NCBI RefSeq assembly: GCF_902833145.1
Contig: NZ_CADFEN010000004.1
Location: 434,001 to 498,000 of the forward strand
Direction of reading: 5' to 3'
Length of the DNA: 64,000 nucleotides
Source: Burkholderia sp. BCC0506
GTDB lineage: Bacteria > Pseudomonadota > Gammaproteobacteria > Burkholderiales > Burkholderiaceae
The position numbers and the translations under genes were made by a program. A model generated the notes under the pieces. That model made no database searches. It had not been told where the DNA came from and was given only the letters and a program-made list of their open reading frames with translations. Shown here in pieces: positions 60,184 through 64,000 of this stretch (positions are counted from its first letter, which is position 1; each line of letters starts with the position of its first letter).

Positions 60184-61154
60184 ACGATCGCCTCGCCGTG
60201 CCCTCCTCCGCCTCCGTTCCCGCCGACGCACCGCTCGACCGTGCGGGCGTCAATCCGCTGCGCGACGCGCTGATCGACGCGGGCCTGCTGGTTTCGACCG
60301 GCATCCAGGGCCTGTTCGGCCGCAGCGAGCGCTTCGAGCGCGTGGTCGAAGCGCTCGATGCGTTCGTCACGCGTATCGGCGCCGACCAGCAGGCCGAAGT
60401 ACTGCGCTTCCCGCCGGCGATGAGCCGCACCGAGTTCGAACGCAGCGAATACATGAAGAGCTTCCCGCAACTGGCGGGCAGCGTGCACGCGTTCTGCGGC
60501 GACGAACGCCAGCACCAGCGCGTGCTGCAATGCCTCGATCGCGGCGACGACTGGACTGAAAGCCAGAAGCCGACCTACGTCGTGATGACGCCGGCCGCAT
60601 GCTACCCCGTGTATCCCGTCGTCGCGCGCGCGGGTGCGCTGCCCGCGGACGGCCGCATCGTCGACGTGTTCTCGTACTGCTTCCGTCACGAACCGTCGCT
60701 CGACCCGACCCGCATGCAGCTGTTCCGGATGCGCGAGTACGTGCGGATCGGCACGCCCGAGCAGATCGTCTCGTTCCGCGAGACGTGGATCGAGCGCGGC
60801 ACGCGGATGATCGAGGCACTGGGCCTGCCGAATGCGATCGATCTCGCGAACGACCCGTTCTTCGGGCGCGGCGGCAAGATCGTCGCGAACAGCCAGCGCG
60901 AACAGAACCTGAAGTTCGAGCTGCTGATTCCGATCGAGCACGACGACCGCCAGACCGCGTGCCTGAGCTTCAACTACCACATGGACCATTTCGGGCTGCT
61001 GTGGGACATCCGCACCGCGACGGGCGACGTCGCGCACACGGGCTGCGTCGGCTTCGGCCTCGAGCGGCTCACGCTCGCGCTGTTCCGCCACCACGGCTTC
61101 GACCTCGACGCGTGGCCGCAAGCAGTCCGCGACGTACTGTGGGGCACGCGATGA
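60180..61154 (+). CDS. Amino acid:[carrier protein] ligase (class II aminoacyl-tRNA synthetase-like)
   Basis: A 324-residue homologue of the catalytic core of archaeal-type seryl-tRNA synthetases without a tRNA-binding domain. Motif 2 (SYCFRHEPSLDPTRMQLFRM) and motif 3 (GFGLERLTLALF) are visible. C141, E186 and C289 match, in spacing, the zinc ligands I recall for the Bradyrhizobium enzyme Bll0957. Such enzymes activate glycine or alanine with ATP and charge a carrier protein. A GTG start overlaps the flavoprotein stop by 4 nt, and its own stop overlaps DUF1839. The amino acid used here is not known. Confidence 0.92.
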   Translation: MNDRLAVPSSASVPADAPLDRAGVNPLRDALIDAGLLVSTGIQGLFGRSERFERVVEALDAFVTRIGADQQAEVLRFPPAMSRTEFERSEYMKSFPQLAGSVHAFCGDERQHQRVLQCLDRGDDWTESQKPTYVVMTPAACYPVYPVVARAGALPADGRIVDVFSYCFRHEPSLDPTRMQLFRMREYVRIGTPEQIVSFRETWIERGTRMIEALGLPNAIDLANDPFFGRGGKIVANSQREQNLKFELLIPIEHDDRQTACLSFNYHMDHFGLLWDIRTATGDVAHTGCVGFGLERLTLALFRHHGFDLDAWPQAVRDVLWGTR

Positions 61155-62206
61155 GATTCGTTTCCCGCGACGGCGAAGACGCATCGTTCGAGAGCGTTCG
61201 CCACCGCGCGCGTCACTACCGGCCGCATCCGCTGCATAGCCAGGAGATGGTCTGGAAGCAGACCAACTGCTATGTCGACATGTGGCTCGAGGTGCTCCGG
61301 TGGTGGGGCCTCAATCCGTACGCGGCGCTGCCGTTTACGATCGCGCTCGATTTCGAGGGCGACCAGTTCACGTTCTTCAAGTTTCCGCACGACGAGCTGG
61401 AGCGGCTTTACGGGATCGTCGTGCAGGAACATTCGATCTACGAGCCGCTCGACCAGCACATCGAGACGCAGGTCGCGCGCGGCCACCTGATGATCGTCGA
61501 GGTCGACGCGTGGTTCCTGCCCGACACGCGCGGCAGCAGCTACCGCACGCAGCACACGAAAACGACGATCGGCATCGACGCGATCGACCGCGCGAAGCAC
61601 CAGATCGGCTATTTCCACAACAGCGGCTATTACGTCGCCGAGGATTTCGACTACAACGGGCTCGTCGGCAGCAGTTCGCCGATGACGCTGCCGCCGTACG
61701 TCGAATGCGCGAAGCGACGCTTCGCACCGCTCGACGAGCGCGCGCTCTGCGAGGCCTCGCTAGCCGCGCTGCAACGCCACCTGCGGCGTCTGCCGGTCGT
61801 CGATCCGATCGCGGCATTCCGCCGGCAGTTGCAGACCGACGCGCACCTCCTCGCGGCAGCGCCGCTCGAGCGCTTCCATGCGTACTCGTTCAATTCGGTG
61901 CGGCAGCTCGGCGCGAATTTCGAACTGTTCGGCCACTATGCGCGCTGGCTGCAAGCGAGCGGCTGCATCGGGCCGTTCGCCGAGATCCGCGCCGCGTGCG
62001 ATCGCATCGCGTCCGAAGCGATGGTGCTGGAATTCCGGCTCGCGCGCGCGTGCGCTCGCGGCAAGGAAGAACGCGGCGATTCGACGCTCGAGGCGATCCA
62101 GGCTGCGTATGCCGACGTCGTCGCGTGCGCGCGGCAGATCGCCGCGCCGTTGCGGCACGTGACGCCCGTGCGCGGCGACACGGCGCCCGTGTCGGTCATG
62201 CGGTGA
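61151..62206 (+). CDS. DUF1839 family protein
   Basis: A 351-residue protein that I recognise as DUF1839, function unknown. It starts MRFVSRDGEDASFESVRHRA, with HSQEMVWKQTNCYVDMWLE and a QHTKTTIGIDAIDRAKHQIGY segment. No signal peptide or membrane segment is seen, so it is cytoplasmic. The family commonly accompanies carrier-protein ligases, so it may act downstream on the aminoacyl carrier protein, for example as a transferase; this is inference. It overlaps the preceding and following genes by 4 nt each. Confidence 0.85.
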   Translation: MRFVSRDGEDASFESVRHRARHYRPHPLHSQEMVWKQTNCYVDMWLEVLRWWGLNPYAALPFTIALDFEGDQFTFFKFPHDELERLYGIVVQEHSIYEPLDQHIETQVARGHLMIVEVDAWFLPDTRGSSYRTQHTKTTIGIDAIDRAKHQIGYFHNSGYYVAEDFDYNGLVGSSSPMTLPPYVECAKRRFAPLDERALCEASLAALQRHLRRLPVVDPIAAFRRQLQTDAHLLAAAPLERFHAYSFNSVRQLGANFELFGHYARWLQASGCIGPFAEIRAACDRIASEAMVLEFRLARACARGKEERGDSTLEAIQAAYADVVACARQIAAPLRHVTPVRGDTAPVSVMR

Positions 62207-64000
62207 CGCGCGCGCGCACCCTGCCCGCGTGGTCGATGCTGGCGACGGCCGCGGGCGCCGTGCGGGAACCGCGCGAGCTCCCGGCCGACCACGCCGGCTG
62301 GATCGCGGCGCCGGTGCCCGGCACGGTCGCGCAAGCGCTCGCGCTGGCCGGCCGGCTCGACGAAGCCGCGTCGCTCGACGAGCGCGACCACTGGTACCGC
62401 CTGGAGCTGCGCGGGCGCGGGCCGCGCATCCTGCGCTTTCACGGCCTCGCGACGCTCGCGCAGGCCTGGCTCGACGACACGCCGATCCACCGCTCGGACA
62501 GCATGTTCGTCGCGCACGACGTGCCCGTGTCGCTCGACGGCACGCATCGGCTGACCGTCTGCTTCCGCGCGCTCGCACCGCACCTGCGCGACGCGCGCGC
62601 ACCGCGCCGTGCGCGCTGGCGCACGCGGCTCGCCGAGCCCGCGGGGCTGCGCACGATCCGCACGTCGCTGTTCGGGCACATGCCCGGCTGGTTTCCGCCC
62701 TATGTGCCCACCGGCCCGTGGCGGCCCGTCGACGTGCTCGATCCGGCCGACGGACCCGTTCTGACCAATTGCAACCTGCTGGCACGCGTCGAAGGCGACA
62801 CGGGCTGGCTCGATGCGGAACTGACGTTCGCCGCGCCGCTGCCCGACGCGTTCGCGGCGCGGCTGTCGTGCGGCGAACATCACGCGACGCTCGAACGTGC
62901 CGGCGCCGAGCGGCTGTGCACGAGCGTCGCGATACCGAACGTGCGCCGCTGGTGGCCCCATACGCACGGCGATCCGGCGCTCTACGAGATCGCGCTGCAT
63001 ATCGGCGATGCGCGCCGGCCGCTCGGCACGACGGGTTTCCGCACGATCGACGTCGATAGCGGCGCCGACGGCAAGGGATTCGGCCTGCGCATCAACGGCG
63101 TGCCGGTGTTCGCGCGCGGCGCATGCTGGAGCAGCGCCGCGCCGCTCGCGCTGCACGCGGACGACGCGACCTACGGCCGCCTGCTCGGGCTCGCGCGCGA
63201 CGCCGGCTTCAACATGATCCGCGTCGGCGGCACGATGACCTACGAGGCCGACGCGTTCCACGCGTGGTGCGACCGGCTCGGCCTGCTGGTCTGGCAGGAC
63301 TTCGGTTTCGCGAACTTCGACTACGCGCTCGACGATCCCGCGTTCGCGGCCAACGTCGATCGCGAAGCGAACCAGTTCCTCTCGCGTCGCGGCGCGTCGC
63401 CGTCGCTCGCGGTGCTGTGCGGCGGCAGCGAGATCGCGCAGCAGGCCGCGATGTCGGGACTCGGGCCGAAGCAGCGCTTCCTCGAGCTGACGGCCGACCG
63501 GCTGGCCGGCCACGCGGCCGCGCGCCGCCCCGATGTTCCGTACGTGCCCGATTCGCCCGACGGCGGCGTCCTGCCGTTCACGCCGCGCGAACGCGTGTCG
63601 CACTACTACGGCGTCGGTGCGTACCTGCGCCCGCTCGACGATGCGCGCCGCGCGGACGTGCGCTTCGCGAGCGAATGCCTCGCGTTCGCGAACGTGCCGT
63701 GCGACGCGACGCTCGCCGAACTCGGCTGGCCCGGCGTGCACGAGCCGCGCTGGAAGGCGGCCGTGCCACGCGACCCCGGCACGTCGTGGGATTTCGACGA
63801 TATCCGCGACCACTATCTGCAGACGCTGTACGACGTCGCGCCCGACCGGCTGCGGCGCGAGGATCCGGCACGCTATGTCGAGCTGTCGCGCGCGGCGATC
63901 GCGGACGCGATGCGCGAGACGTTTTCAGAATGGCGACGCGCCGGCTCGCGTTGCGCCGGCGCACTCGTGTGGCAGTTCCAGGACGTGATGCCGGGCGCCG
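62203..64000 (+). CDS. Glycoside hydrolase family 2 (beta-mannosidase-like), truncated by the window end
   Basis: At least 599 codons are open to the end of the window. The N-terminal sugar-binding domain is followed by a barrel with INGVPVFARGACWSS, NMIRVGGTMTYEADAFHAW and LLVWQDFGFANFDYA, typical of GH2. E410 (CGGSEIAQQ) is the candidate acid/base. E491 (ASECLAFANV) fits the nucleophile position. No signal peptide is apparent, so it should be cytoplasmic. The GTG start overlaps DUF1839 by 4 nt. The C-terminus and following genes lie outside the window. A mannose- or glucose-linked substrate is only a guess. Confidence 0.85.
   Translation, partial: MTRARTLPAWSMLATAAGAVREPRELPADHAGWIAAPVPGTVAQALALAGRLDEAASLDERDHWYRLELRGRGPRILRFHGLATLAQAWLDDTPIHRSDSMFVAHDVPVSLDGTHRLTVCFRALAPHLRDARAPRRARWRTRLAEPAGLRTIRTSLFGHMPGWFPPYVPTGPWRPVDVLDPADGPVLTNCNLLARVEGDTGWLDAELTFAAPLPDAFAARLSCGEHHATLERAGAERLCTSVAIPNVRRWWPHTHGDPALYEIALHIGDARRPLGTTGFRTIDVDSGADGKGFGLRINGVPVFARGACWSSAAPLALHADDATYGRLLGLARDAGFNMIRVGGTMTYEADAFHAWCDRLGLLVWQDFGFANFDYALDDPAFAANVDREANQFLSRRGASPSLAVLCGGSEIAQQAAMSGLGPKQRFLELTADRLAGHAAARRPDVPYVPDSPDGGVLPFTPRERVSHYYGVGAYLRPLDDARRADVRFASECLAFANVPCDATLAELGWPGVHEPRWKAAVPRDPGTSWDFDDIRDHYLQTLYDVAPDRLRREDPARYVELSRAAIADAMRETFSEWRRAGSRCAGALVWQFQDVMPGA

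Noticed and set aside
1-64000. CRISPR arrays, tRNA/rRNA genes, transposases, prophage genes
   Set aside because: None recognised on either strand; short direct repeats found are only pairs or triplets in promoters.

Overview
The window is about two thirds G+C and almost every reading frame is open, with strongly GC-rich third codon positions. Gene content (two OmpC-type porins of the Burkholderia kind, many LysR/AraC/MocR regulators, aromatic and organosulfur catabolism, a stand-alone ftsI-like gene, dense accessory transporters) points to a Burkholderia, most likely the B. cepacia complex, and a secondary chromosome rather than the core replicon. That assignment is inference; no rRNA, tRNA, insertion sequence, prophage or CRISPR array was seen.

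Layout. 0-4 kb: a MocR regulator, a carboxymuconolactone-decarboxylase/cupin pair and a porin. 4-7 kb: a squalene/phytoene synthase and a lipoprotein glycerophosphodiesterase. 7-19 kb: a sulfur region with a four-domain rhodanese, a thiol dioxygenase, a LysR regulator, an SfnB-like flavin oxidoreductase and a divergent long operon (flavin monooxygenase, class II aldolase, ABC importer, cytochrome c, second substrate-binding protein). 19-22 kb: a MOSC protein and a TctDE-like two-component system. 22-25 kb: a Bcr/CflA exporter divergent from a second MocR regulator. 25-31 kb: an iron-type ABC importer followed by its own porin. 31-33 kb: a quinone-oxidoreductase-like gene with a small partner, divergent from an AraC regulator. 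33-39.4 kb: the homoprotocatechuate meta-cleavage operon hpaG1-G2-E-D-F-H-I with divergent hpaR. 39-46 kb: an extended SDR, an orphan small protein, an FtsI-type transpeptidase and a Kef-type antiporter. 46-50 kb: a three-subunit membrane sugar-acid dehydrogenase. 50-54 kb: alanine dehydrogenase, PolX and a DksA-like protein. 54-58.6 kb: a WcaJ-type exopolysaccharide initiator co-directional with a Crp/Fnr regulator, divergent from a second Crp/Fnr regulator. 58.7-64 kb: a tightly overlapping operon (carrier protein, acyl-CoA-dehydrogenase-like flavoprotein, amino acid:[carrier protein] ligase, DUF1839, GH2 glycosidase) that runs off the window.

The most interesting system is this last operon: a tRNA-synthetase-like enzyme charging a carrier protein, coupled translationally to a flavoprotein, a protein of unknown function and a glycosidase, with no known product. 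Regulatory findings include a near-perfect PtxS-type operator upstream of the dehydrogenase trio, and 6-bp direct repeats with the same 24-nt period beside both MocR genes.
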